DNA of 12,294 nucleotides from Desulfuromonadaceae bacterium (GTDB lineage Bacteria > Desulfobacterota > Desulfuromonadia > Desulfuromonadales > Desulfuromonadaceae), in assembly GCA_027065245.1 (NCBI GenBank), contig JAMOOS010000138.1:1-12294 (forward strand). The letters run 5' to 3'. The notes beneath the pieces are model-generated. The model made no database searches. It was not told the DNA's origin and saw only the letters and a list, made by a program, of their open reading frames with translations. Position numbers and translations under genes: made by a program. Shown here one piece after another: positions 1 through 7,582 of the stretch; position 1 is the stretch's first letter, and each line of letters begins with the position of its first letter.

Positions 1-1149
1 GAATTCTGCCTAGCTGACGCCGAAAGGATAAAAGAGCTGGAACGGACCACCAACCACGATGTAAAAGCGGTGGAATATTTTATCAAGGAGCGTCTAGGGG
101 CGACATCCATGCAGGATATATGCGAGTTTATCCACTTTGCCTGTACCTCCGAGGATATCAACAATATGTCACACGCCCTGATGCTCAAGCAGGGGTTGCA
201 GATATTAACTCCGCTGCAGCAGCAGATTGAGGAACAAATTGCCGCCATGGCGCGTGATTACGCCAGCGTGCCCATGCTGGCACGCACCCACGGTCAGACC
301 GCTTCCCCCACCACCATGGGTAAGGAGCTTGCAGTGTTTGCCGCCCGGCTGCGCCGTCAGCGTGAGGCGGTGACAGCGGTTACCATTCTGGGTAAATTGA
401 ACGGCGCTGTGGGCAATTTTAACGCTCATAGCAGTGCTTATCCAGATGTGGACTGGCTCGGGTTTGCCCGCACCGTGATAGAAGATAAGCTTGGCCTGCA
501 GCAGAATATCTTTACTACCCAGATTGAGCCGCATGATTACATGGCGGAGTTGTTTGATGCTTTGAGCCGTTGGAATACGGTACTGCTTGACTTTAATCGC
601 GACATCTGGACCTACATTTCCATGGGATATTTCGGCCAGAAAACAGTAAAAGGGGAGATCGGATCTTCCACCATGCCCCATAAAGTCAACCCGATAGATT
701 TTGAGAATTCCGAGGGTAATTGCGGCCTTGCTAACGCGGTGTTCGGTCATTTAAGTGCTAAACTGCCTGTTTCGCGTTTGCAGCGCGATTTAACCGACTC
801 CACCGTATTGCGCAATATGGGCGTGGGTTTTGCCTATACCACGATCGCATGTGCGTCGGTGTTGAAAGGGATGGGTAAATTAAAACTTAATGCGGATAAA
901 TTGGCTGCCGACCTGGATAACGCCTGGGAAGTGCTGGCAGAGCCGGTGCAGACGGTGATGCGCAAGGCCGGGATAGAAAATCCGTATGAAAAACTTAAAG
1001 AGCTGACCCGCGGCCAGGCTATAACCAGAGAAACCATGCGCGAGTTTATTGCCGGACTTGATTTGCCCGCAGCAGATAAGCAGCGGCTGCTGCAGTTGAC
1101 ACCGGCCAGTTACACTGGTGTGGCGGCGCAACTGGTGGAACGGTTATAA
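1..1149 (+). CDS. purB: Adenylosuccinate lyase, 5'-truncated by window edge
   Basis: The frame is open from base 1 to the TAA at 1147-1149, so the N-terminus lies outside the window. The visible 382 residues match the E. coli-type PurB, whose usual length is about 456, so roughly 75 residues are missing. The enzyme cleaves SAICAR to AICAR and adenylosuccinate to AMP, releasing fumarate, in the cytosol. Visible landmarks are the ERTTNHDVKAVEY segment near the start, the FACTSEDINN segment, RTHGQ, and the superfamily signature GSSTMPHKVNP followed by DFENSEGN (bases about 661-720) that forms the mobile catalytic loop. LTDSTVLRN and the NWEVLAEP-like WEVLAEPVQTVMR stretch near the C-terminus are also typical. 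An ATG-like internal start near base 70 is not the real start. No key residue looks lost in the visible part. The gene ends just before a strong terminator and faces the ferritin-like gene convergently. Confidence 0.96.
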   Translation, partial: EFCLADAERIKELERTTNHDVKAVEYFIKERLGATSMQDICEFIHFACTSEDINNMSHALMLKQGLQILTPLQQQIEEQIAAMARDYASVPMLARTHGQTASPTTMGKELAVFAARLRRQREAVTAVTILGKLNGAVGNFNAHSSAYPDVDWLGFARTVIEDKLGLQQNIFTTQIEPHDYMAELFDALSRWNTVLLDFNRDIWTYISMGYFGQKTVKGEIGSSTMPHKVNPIDFENSEGNCGLANAVFGHLSAKLPVSRLQRDLTDSTVLRNMGVGFAYTTIACASVLKGMGKLKLNADKLAADLDNAWEVLAEPVQTVMRKAGIENPYEKLKELTRGQAITRETMREFIAGLDLPAADKQRLLQLTPASYTGVAAQLVERL

Positions 1150-1164
1150 CGTAGCGCATAAAAC

Positions 1165-1199
1165 AACAAAGGCGGCCCTTAAAAAAGGCCGCCTTTGTT
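1165..1199 (+). terminator. Hairpin terminator after purB, possibly bidirectional
   Basis: A perfect 13-bp stem (AACAAAGGCGGCC at 1165-1177 paired with GGCCGCCTTTGTT at 1187-1199) encloses a 9-base A-rich loop. It starts 16 bases after the purB stop. The 3' arm ends in TTTGTT on the + strand, and the opposite strand also reads AACAAAGG/CCTTTGTT. It can therefore serve both purB and the convergent gene ending at 1224. Confidence 0.85.
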
Positions 1200-1223
1200 A
1201 TGCGTATACGTGTGAGCGCTGTT

Positions 1224-1688
1224 TTAGCTGGCGCCTTGCAGCGCTTTATATTCTTCCATGCACAACTCAAAATGATGGTGGGTTGAACGGGCATTGGCCA
1301 GATACACCTGCTTGATTGCGTCGTCTTCAATCGTTTCAGCCTTGGCGCGCAGCGCCTTTTCCAGTTCTTCCTCCTGTTCAATAGCCAGCTCCATGGCCTT
1401 GCGTTCGTCAAAACTGTCCATATCAGCCTGTTGCAACGCTTTCCACCACGAAGAAGACGTATCTGGTGCGGCGCTCATGAATGCTTCAAAGTCGGGAACG
1501 TCGGTGCCGGTGTAGATGTTGTAGAACATGTGGGCGTGCTGCTTCTCTTCGGCTGCAAGAATTTCAAACGCGCGGCGTGCCTTGTCGGTGGTCATTTTTT
1601 CTGCACCGTATTTATAAAAATCCATGGCATCCTTTTCGGTTTGCATGGCTTCTTTGATGGCTTTTTGTACTTCAGCTTGATCAGACAT
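1224..1688 (-). CDS. Ferritin-like (rubrerythrin-type) di-iron family protein
   Basis: The 154-residue protein starts at an ATG (1688) preceded by a GGAGGGAG ribosome binding site about 8 bases upstream. It is an all-helical, Glu-rich protein of the ferritin/rubrerythrin superfamily. The first half carries the pattern TEKDAMDFY (Glu about residue 18) and AEEKQHAHMF (Glu47/48 and His51, the ExxH metal motif). The second half has a Glu-rich helix, AIEQEEELEKAL (about 102-113), and a final helix RSTHHHFELCMEEY. Known relatives bind non-heme iron and remove peroxide or store iron. There is no C-terminal rubredoxin domain, so this is an erythrin-core-only form. The second canonical ExxH is degenerate: His137-139 are present but the preceding Glu pair is replaced by Ser-Thr. 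Metal binding or activity may therefore differ. It lies 86 bases downstream of the TraB-family gene on the same strand and may be co-transcribed with it. Confidence 0.88.
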   Translation of the reverse strand: MSDQAEVQKAIKEAMQTEKDAMDFYKYGAEKMTTDKARRAFEILAAEEKQHAHMFYNIYTGTDVPDFEAFMSAAPDTSSSWWKALQQADMDSFDERKAMELAIEQEEELEKALRAKAETIEDDAIKQVYLANARSTHHHFELCMEEYKALQGAS

Positions 1689-1739
1689 ATTATTTTGCTC
1701 CCTCCATTAGATAGTTACACTACACCTGTAAGCGAGGCG

Positions 1740-1751
1740 ATTGTATACAAT
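1740..1751. promoter_or_regulatory. 12-bp perfect palindrome upstream of ferritin-like gene
   Basis: ATTGTATACAAT is a perfect 12-bp palindrome in the 86-base gap between the TraB-family gene and the ferritin-like gene, about 50 bases before the latter's ATG. It contains a TATACA hexamer that could be a -10 on the - strand, with TTGCAT upstream, but the 15-base spacing is short. It may be an operator for an oxidative-stress or metal regulator, or an AT-rich coincidence. No known box is matched with confidence. Confidence 0.3.
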
Positions 1752-1774
1752 TTCGGCTGTCGATGCAACTGCAA

Positions 1775-2992
1775 TTACAGCAAATCCTTCAGCCAGCCAA
1801 AGGCGACAAAGGTGCCGATGGCCGAGCCCAGTGATGACAGAAAAAACACCAGCAGCACCCGGGTAACCCGGTTACGCCACCAGCCGCGTACGGTGGCAAT
1901 ATCATCGGCAACTTTTTCCAGATCCTCAACGGTTGGCGGGGAGATAAACGCCTGTACCAGCGCTGTTACAAATCCTGCGCCGATGGTTGGGTTGAGAGAT
2001 GTGATAGGAGCTGCGACAAAAGCGCTTGCGATGGTGAGAGGATGTCCCCAGGCGATCAGAGTGCCCAAGGCAGAAAGAGCGCCATTGGCGATAATCCACG
2101 CTCCGGCGGCATCCATTATCCGGGCCCGGTCGCCAAAAAAGAATCCTGCCACAAACAGACCAACCACAACGGCTGGTATCAGCCATGGCAGTATTTTTGA
2201 CAGGAGTGATTTGGGGGGTATGGTGCCCATTTCCGCTATGGTATCGGCATCGGGAAGATCGTCAAGGCAACGCTTGATGCCGGGGATGTGAGCGGCACCG
2301 ACCACTGCGACAATTTTATCTCCCTCAGCGCGGTTTATGTGATAAGCCATCCAGGCGTCGCGCTCATCGACGAGAATGGACTTTGCCGCTGGCAGCAGTT
2401 CTCCCATCTCCTCCAGCATGGCAGAGAGATTGTCGCTGCTGCGCAAACGAGCCAGTTCTTCCTCATCAAGATCGGTTTGTTCAAACATGCCGGCTACCAG
2501 GGTGGCAAACAAATTGATTTTTTTCCAGAAACTGGTTTTGCGCCAGGCCCGCAGCAGGGTAGTGCGTATATTGCGATCTACCAGCGCGACCCTTATGCCG
2601 TTTTCTTCTGCGGTACTGGCTGCCGCCGCAAGTTCTTCTCCCGGTTTTACGCCGGTTTGCAGCCCCATCCGTTTCTGAAACGAAGCCAGTGCCAGGTTGG
2701 CCATCAAAAACGGTACCTGCCCGGCTTTGATAATCTGGACAATATTCAGTTTTTTCCAGCGATGCTGATCTTTGAGGGCCTCGTAGCGCTGCTGATCAAG
2801 TTCTACACAAACGCAGTCCGGTTGTTCTGCGAGGATGGCCCGGGTGACAGTGTCCACCGATTCGCGTGAAATGTGCGCGGTTCCGATCAGGACAATTTCA
2901 CCGTTGTCTCTATGTATACGGTGGACATCTGATGATTCTGTTACCGGTTGTCCATCGCCGTCGATGGAGGAAGTGGCTGGTGCTGAAGTCAT
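1775..2992 (-). CDS. TraB/PrgY-family membrane protein
   Basis: The 405-residue protein has the hallmarks of the TraB/PrgY (pheromone-shutdown) family, related in fold to the TIKI/GumN domain. The N-terminal soluble domain contains the first motif LIGTAHISRES (GTAH at 37-40), CVELDQQRY (62-70), VALVDRNI (135-142), LVDERDAWMA (207-216) and VVGAAHIPGI (230-239). The conserved His and acidic residues suggest a metal-dependent hydrolase-like centre. The C-terminal third holds about four hydrophobic segments (roughly 267-287, 296-316, 320-350, 378-398), so it is an integral inner-membrane protein. The role of bacterial chromosomal members is poorly known; members in enterococci limit pheromone activity. 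The ATG at 2992 has only a weak ribosome site (GGCAAG). No convincing promoter sits right before the gene, since an intrinsic hairpin ends just 32 bases upstream of the ATG. Expression may depend on read-through of the upstream RNA element. Confidence 0.9.
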   Translation of the reverse strand: MTSAPATSSIDGDGQPVTESSDVHRIHRDNGEIVLIGTAHISRESVDTVTRAILAEQPDCVCVELDQQRYEALKDQHRWKKLNIVQIIKAGQVPFLMANLALASFQKRMGLQTGVKPGEELAAAASTAEENGIRVALVDRNIRTTLLRAWRKTSFWKKINLFATLVAGMFEQTDLDEEELARLRSSDNLSAMLEEMGELLPAAKSILVDERDAWMAYHINRAEGDKIVAVVGAAHIPGIKRCLDDLPDADTIAEMGTIPPKSLLSKILPWLIPAVVVGLFVAGFFFGDRARIMDAAGAWIIANGALSALGTLIAWGHPLTIASAFVAAPITSLNPTIGAGFVTALVQAFISPPTVEDLEKVADDIATVRGWWRNRVTRVLLVFFLSSLGSAIGTFVAFGWLKDLL

Positions 2993-3023
2993 TATTCTTG
3001 CCGTTGGTTAATAGTTGCAACAT

Positions 3024-3062
3024 AAAAAAGGCATCGGAATGGATTCATCCAGATGCCTTTTT
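3024..3062 (-). terminator. Intrinsic terminator or attenuator hairpin before TraB gene
   Basis: On the - strand a stem AAAAAGGCATC / GATGCCTTTTT (11 bp; arms at 3052-3062 and 3025-3035) with an inner GGAT/ATCC hairpin is followed by a run of six T (3029-3024). It works on the - strand and has T-runs on both strands. It ends the structured RNA at about 3064-3257. It also lies only 32 bases from the TraB-family start codon, so it could act as an attenuator for that gene. Confidence 0.8.
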
Positions 3063-3063
3063 A

Positions 3064-3257
3064 GAGCTCTCCACACCAACCGTGCTCCTGGGCCTCACAG
3101 CGAAAGCCATAAGGTGGGGTTCAAGTGTTACGCTTCAGGCGTCCCCCTGCGCGGGGGGCTGGCACACCACATAACAGGCGCGATCCCCGGTCGAAAAATA
3201 TTCCGCGTGGACGTTTGGATATCACCTGTCGGGCAGAGAGCTGACAATTGAGCTGGT
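3064..3257 (-). ncRNA. Candidate structured RNA (6S-like, or leader of TraB gene)
   Basis: This stretch has no convincing protein gene, yet it is framed by a good promoter (3264-3292) and an intrinsic terminator (3024-3062) on the - strand. The RNA folds on paper into a long rod. A 7-bp closing helix AGCUCUC (3242-3236) pairs with GAGAGCU (3071-3065). A GGGG...CCCC helix with a UC/GA continuation lies inside it. A distal arm follows with GUUAUG/CGUAAC, GGUGU/ACGCC and CCCCC/GGGGG closing a small loop near 3140-3155. The span between the closing arms is about 180 nt. Size, rod shape, asymmetric single-stranded central parts, strong promoter and terminator all fit 6S RNA (RNA polymerase regulator). 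I do not see a decisive 6S sequence signature, so the family name is tentative. The alternative is a cis-acting leader controlling the TraB-family gene downstream. Confidence 0.5.
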
Positions 3258-3263
3258 GGTTCG

Positions 3264-3292
3264 AGTATAGGAAAAAGGGGCGCTGGTAGCAA
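3264..3292 (-). promoter_or_regulatory. Sigma-70-like promoter of the structured RNA
   Basis: On the - strand, TTGCTA (3292-3287) and TATACT (3269-3264) are separated by exactly 17 bases. The predicted transcription start is an A at about 3257. The -10 differs from consensus at one position and the -35 at two. It lies downstream of the cytochrome operon terminator, so the RNA would be an independent transcript. Confidence 0.6.
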
Positions 3293-3325
3293 GGCTAAAG
3301 TGGCTGTTGCCGGTGAGAGAAGAAC

Positions 3326-3359
3326 AAAAAAGGGCTGCTCTCCGCAGGGAGAGCAGCCC
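3326..3359 (-). terminator. Terminator of the cytochrome operon
   Basis: On the - strand a perfect 12-bp stem GGGCTGCTCTCC / GGAGAGCAGCCC with a four-base loop (CTGC) is followed at once by six T (3331-3326). It begins 28 bases after the stop codon of the large cytochrome gene and is a textbook Rho-independent terminator. Confidence 0.93.
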
Positions 3360-3387
3360 ATGACATCAATCAATCACTTTTTGCAGA

Positions 3388-6300
3388 TCAGTGCTTGAAA
3401 GCACCCCACAAAGCGTTCATCAGGTCGCTGCTGCCACCAGCACCAGGTGCCACGGCAACAAACTCGCCCGGATGTTCAACTTTGACCAGGATGTAACCGC
3501 CCTGATGCCCGACAACTTCAGCTTGGGTATCCTTGGTGTAGGCAGTTGCTCCTTCGGTCTTGGTCCAGATTTCAGCTTCCGCACCAGTGAAGGGCAGGGT
3601 GATGATAGAAGCCTCTGCGGCGCCTTCCTCTTTGTATTCGTACTTGAAGGTGTAGGCTTTAGCCAGGCCGCGGCCCTGCAGGTAGACATTCTCTTCGCCG
3701 GGGATGAAACCGCAGGCTTCAAGCTCGGGACGAAGTGCTGCCGGTACGTAGACATAGTGCTTGTCAGACCACGGACCGTTGATTACCTGGCGCTTGTAAC
3801 TGGTTGCCAGCTCCTCAGGAGTGAGTGCGCCAGCTTCAACGCCGGGAATATCAGCGCCGGTCACAGTACCTTCGGTGGCCAGTTGGAACAGCTCCTCTGC
3901 GTGGTGATGGCTGAGTTCAAGCATCTCTTTGGCGGTGGCACCGACAAAGCGCAGACCGTTAGCCTGCATCGGTCGCAGGTAGGCAACTTCGCCGTCAACC
4001 AGGAACAGACCATTGGGGTTGGTTAACTCCATGTTGCCGGTTTCCTTGTTGTAGCGCATGAAGCGATTCTCGTCTTTGAACCAGGGCGGACACCAAGGGA
4101 TAAAGACGATGTTGCGGTCGGTGATGCGGTGTGCGCCAGCTGTTGCGTTGGCACCGGTAGACTCGCCGTGGCAGTCGTTACAGCTCTTGGAACCAAGAGC
4201 TTTTTCCGCCGGTTTGATGGCGTGACTGTCGGAGAAGAAGTGCCCGGCGATGAACAGTACCGGATGGGGATCGGTTTCCCCTTCGGCTTTCAATACATCA
4301 ACCAGAGCTGCCTGTACCGCTTTTACGTCTTCATCCCACCAGATGTCGGGGAACATATCGCCGGTGTGGTCGTAGAGCACATAACCATCGGGATACGCAG
4401 CGCTAGCTTTGATCACTACACGACCGACATAAGGATTGTGGGCGTATTCTGCCGAGTTGGCCGGAATCATCGCCATGGTCATGGGATCTATCATCCCTAG
4501 TTGCGCAGGACGTTTGAATGCCTTAATGACCGCGTTCAACTCACGAATATAGAGAATTTTTGCCCCGCCATAAGGCAGTTTTGACATATCCGCATCGGGC
4601 TGCGGATTAACATCAACCCAGGTCATGATGGTGACGGGATTGCCGGCAACAATCTGCGGATAACCGTTGATACCGTTGCCGTAATACAGCGGCAAATAGT
4701 TTTCATTTGGCGCTTGCGGATCAAACTGAATGGGTATTCCCATCTGCTGATATTGCCGGTAAGACAACTGCAGGAAATAATTCCAGAAGTCAAATTTGAA
4801 GTTGGTCGGCATACCGTTGACCAACAGGCCAGGATCTGCTTCGCCGTCCATGTTGAAATAGTTCACCATTTGCGAGACGAAATCCATGGACTGTGTACCA
4901 GCACCATCAGCATCTATGTGTTGGCAAACCATATTGAAGTGGGGAATGCCGTAGCCAGGAGATGTTCCATATACCGGTTGCAGGGCATAGGCCGGATCTG
5001 GGAACGCCATCGCTTTGTTATCGCCCATCGTGCCAGATGCCTTGTCGTACAGCGTATTGTAGCCCATCAGGTTGTCAAAATTGGTATAGTACCCAAGGGT
5101 GTCATCAAAGGTACGGAAACGCCATGTTTTACGATACGGTTGATGACAGCTCTGGCAGGAAATTTCCGCCATGTGACGACCGGTATTCTCACCGAATATC
5201 TCTTCGTGCTTTTTGGCCGGATTGGGGGCGTTACTACCCTCATTGCCAAGGTGACAGCCCTCACAGCTCTTGGGCCTGGAGTTAGAATCCAGGTCGTTGC
5301 GAACCATGTGTGCGGTGTCGACGCCTTTGAGGAAGTTGTGCTTATCCTCTTTTGTGCCGCTGGTACGCAGGTGGCAGCTGCCACAACTGAGCTTGCCGGT
5401 GGACATGTGGACGTCGAAACCGATAGCTTCTTTGTCGTCAGTCATGTTGAGGTAGTTACCGTTCTTTACCCAGTCAGCTGGCATGCCAAGCATGTAGGTA
5501 CGACCACGGGTCCAGTTGCTGTTGCCGTGATCCTTGGTCATAACGTGGCACTGACCGCAAATCTTGTTCCATGCCGGGCTGTTGATATCTTCAGGGCCGC
5601 CGAACATCTCGTCCATGGGCAGTGCGCCATTGGCATCGAGATCTGCTACGTTGTAGTAGGCTTTGGCTATCCAATCGTTTTGGGTGTTGTCTTCACCGGT
5701 ACGGATAATTTTGACATAGCTCACCGGCACTTTGTCGCCGTTGAAGTCCAGACCCATCAGATCTGCCGTGGGCATCATGTTAAAGAAGCTGGGCAAAATC
5801 TGGTGCAACAGCGGTTTGACATGCGCCATGGCACCTTTTTTTTCTTGCAGATCACTAAGTACTTTAACCATATCCGGTTGGCCAGTTGCCGGATCGATAT
5901 AGGTTGGATCACCTTGCATGGCCATACCCATGGCCATTTGGCTTGCGTAATATACTGCACCAACCTGGCCGGAGTAAGGCAGGCCTTCACCCATGGCCAT
6001 GGAGCCGTCAGCTTTGTAGGTTGCCGGGGCATTTTCGATAACACCGGCACGGACAAAGTCACGTACCGAAGCATCACAGCTATCCCAGTTGGAGTAGAAA
6101 TTGCCCGGCTCGTAAGCGCGCAGGCCAAACGGTACCGGTAGCAGCATATCGCTGCCAGGCATGCGGAATTTGATCTGATAGGCATAGATGAAGTCGTTGA
6201 ACATGATCTTCATCAGGTCGTTCATTGTTGCCTCAGCAGGCAGTATCCCTTTATCTTTGAAATACTGCAAAAAACCCATGAAGAACTGGCCGAGGAACTG

Positions 6301-7536
6301 TTGGGATGAACCAAGGCGCTGCATTTCGTCCATAACACCGTTGGGGTTGACGCAGTACTCAGGCTTGAGCATGCCAGTGTTCGGGTCCCAGATTTTAGCT
6401 ACGTTCTGGCCGTACAGAGCGTAGGGCAGTTTTCCGCCACCAGCTTCGTACTGTTTTAATCCGTTTACCCACATCTGCATCATATTGCCAACGATCTCCT
6501 TGGGCAGTTGCGCCAGAGACATTTTGGCGGTAGGACGGTTCATGCGTTGGGCACCGTCGGTGTAGAACATAGCGGTGTCGTTCAATAGGCCGGTTTGTGT
6601 GGGCATGCCCAGAGAGATCTCTTGTACCTTGCCGTTGGCGTCACGCTTGGCAAAGATCATCATGCGTGGCCGGAATGGCTGTACTTTAAGGCCATCGGCA
6701 GCCGTATACGTGTATTTGCTATCCGGCTTGATGTGACACAATAAACAGTCCGCTTCCATAACACCGGATTTGCTCCAGTCATGAGGACGCGGCTCGCCGA
6801 TCTGGCTGATAACTTCCTCAATACTGCTGGTGCTGTTGCCGTCATCGCCGTACAGCGCCTTAACCAGGTCGTCGTTATCGTAATCGTAGAAATCACGATC
6901 GTAGCTGTGAGTTGGTGTCAGGCTCAGATCGGTGAACTGAGTAACCTTGTTGTTTTGATCGACAATACCTTCAACGGGGCCGCCGCCGGGATGGCAGGAG
7001 TTACAGGTTGCCATGTGGTTCGGGGTGCCAACGTCGAAGAAATAGCGCTTGCCTTCTGAAGTAAATTCGTTGCCCTTTTGACCTCTAACACTTTTAGCCG
7101 CCAACTGGCGGTAGGAGGGAGGTCACCAGGCACCGTATTGCCCCGGACTGAGCAGGTGTCCGTAGGCGTTGGTGAGGTACTTTTGCAGCTCAGTTGTTTC
7201 ACGAATCTCACTTACCCAGGTATCACTAACGCCCAAGGGGGCGTTGCCTTCGTGGTCTCGTTGGCTGACATCTGGTGTAGAGCCTTCGCGGAAGTGATAG
7301 GCCTTGGTGATGGAATCGTAGTCGTGGCACTTGCCGCAGGTCTGTTTGGGGCTATATGCCGGACCCTGTTTGTACACCGTACCGTTGGCTGCAGTGACGG
7401 TATCACTGTCACTGAGCTGATCAATAATTCTCTGCCCGTTGGCGTCGTACAACGTCACCGCCGGGTGGGCGAATACTGTCGCTGGTGCTACCAGCAACAG
7501 GGAGATGCCCATGATGGTTAACAGTATTCTTTTCAT
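3388..7536 (-). CDS. Large secreted 8-heme cytochrome c with in-frame TGA (candidate selenoprotein)
   Basis: Read through one TGA at codon 138, this is a 1,382-residue protein. The ATG at 7536 has a strong AGGAGGAG ribosome site. The first 23 residues form a Sec signal peptide ending VFA, then HPAV. Eight CXXCH heme motifs start at residues 67, 178, 264, 660, 718, 758, 794 and 1119. Heme 1 precedes the TGA and the other seven follow it. The roughly 395 residues between hemes 3 and 4 carry no heme and include Met-rich patches, suggesting a substrate or structural domain. The TGA context is Trp137-(TGA)-Pro-Pro; the same motif occurs with Cys as Trp1148-Cys1149-Pro-Pro-Trp. Downstream codons 139-1382 stay open. 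The downstream part lacks a signal peptide and its first possible start (TTG, 7104) has no ribosome site, so it could not be matured as a heme protein alone. The C-terminus ends in a Gly/Ser-rich stretch then a short helix. It is the last gene of a porin-cytochrome operon, 46 bases after the 12-heme lipoprotein gene. Function beyond electron transfer is unknown; a nonsense mutation or sequencing error is the main alternative to selenocysteine. Confidence 0.85.
7081..7125 (-). promoter_or_regulatory. In-frame TGA with SECIS-like hairpin (putative Sec insertion site)
   Basis: The TGA is at 7125-7123. Downstream, the mRNA forms CCGCC (7111-7107), loop AGUU (7106-7103) and GGCGG (7102-7098): a perfect 5-bp GC stem. 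A possible lower helix CCUC/GAGG pairs 7118-7115 with 7085-7082. The apical loop starts 16 nt after the UGA and has G in its second position. This spacing and the G/U-containing small loop agree with what is known of bacterial SECIS elements, which sit inside the coding region just after the UGA and are bound by SelB. The upper stem is short, so the fold alone is not proof. Confidence 0.55.
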
Positions 7537-7582
7537 AAATACTCCTCCTGCTTCCTTTCTGTTAACGGGTTATGGAAACGCA

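Noticed and set aside
1..6. Window begins exactly at an EcoRI site (GAATTC)
   Set aside because: Could mark a clone end, but it lies inside the intact purB frame and has no biological meaning on its own.
3091..3135. tRNA-like T-arm (GGTTCAAGT) on the + strand
   Set aside because: The flanking bases do not pair as a T-stem and no acceptor, D or anticodon arms fit around it.
4714..6141. Long open frame on the + strand inside the large cytochrome gene
   Set aside because: It is the antisense of a gene with clear heme motifs, and has no ribosome site or recognisable domain; a shadow frame.
7102..7104. TTG as the start of a separate 1,238-residue cytochrome gene
   Set aside because: The mRNA before it is pyrimidine-rich with no ribosome site, the product would lack a signal peptide needed for heme attachment, and it is in frame with the upstream signal-peptide part.
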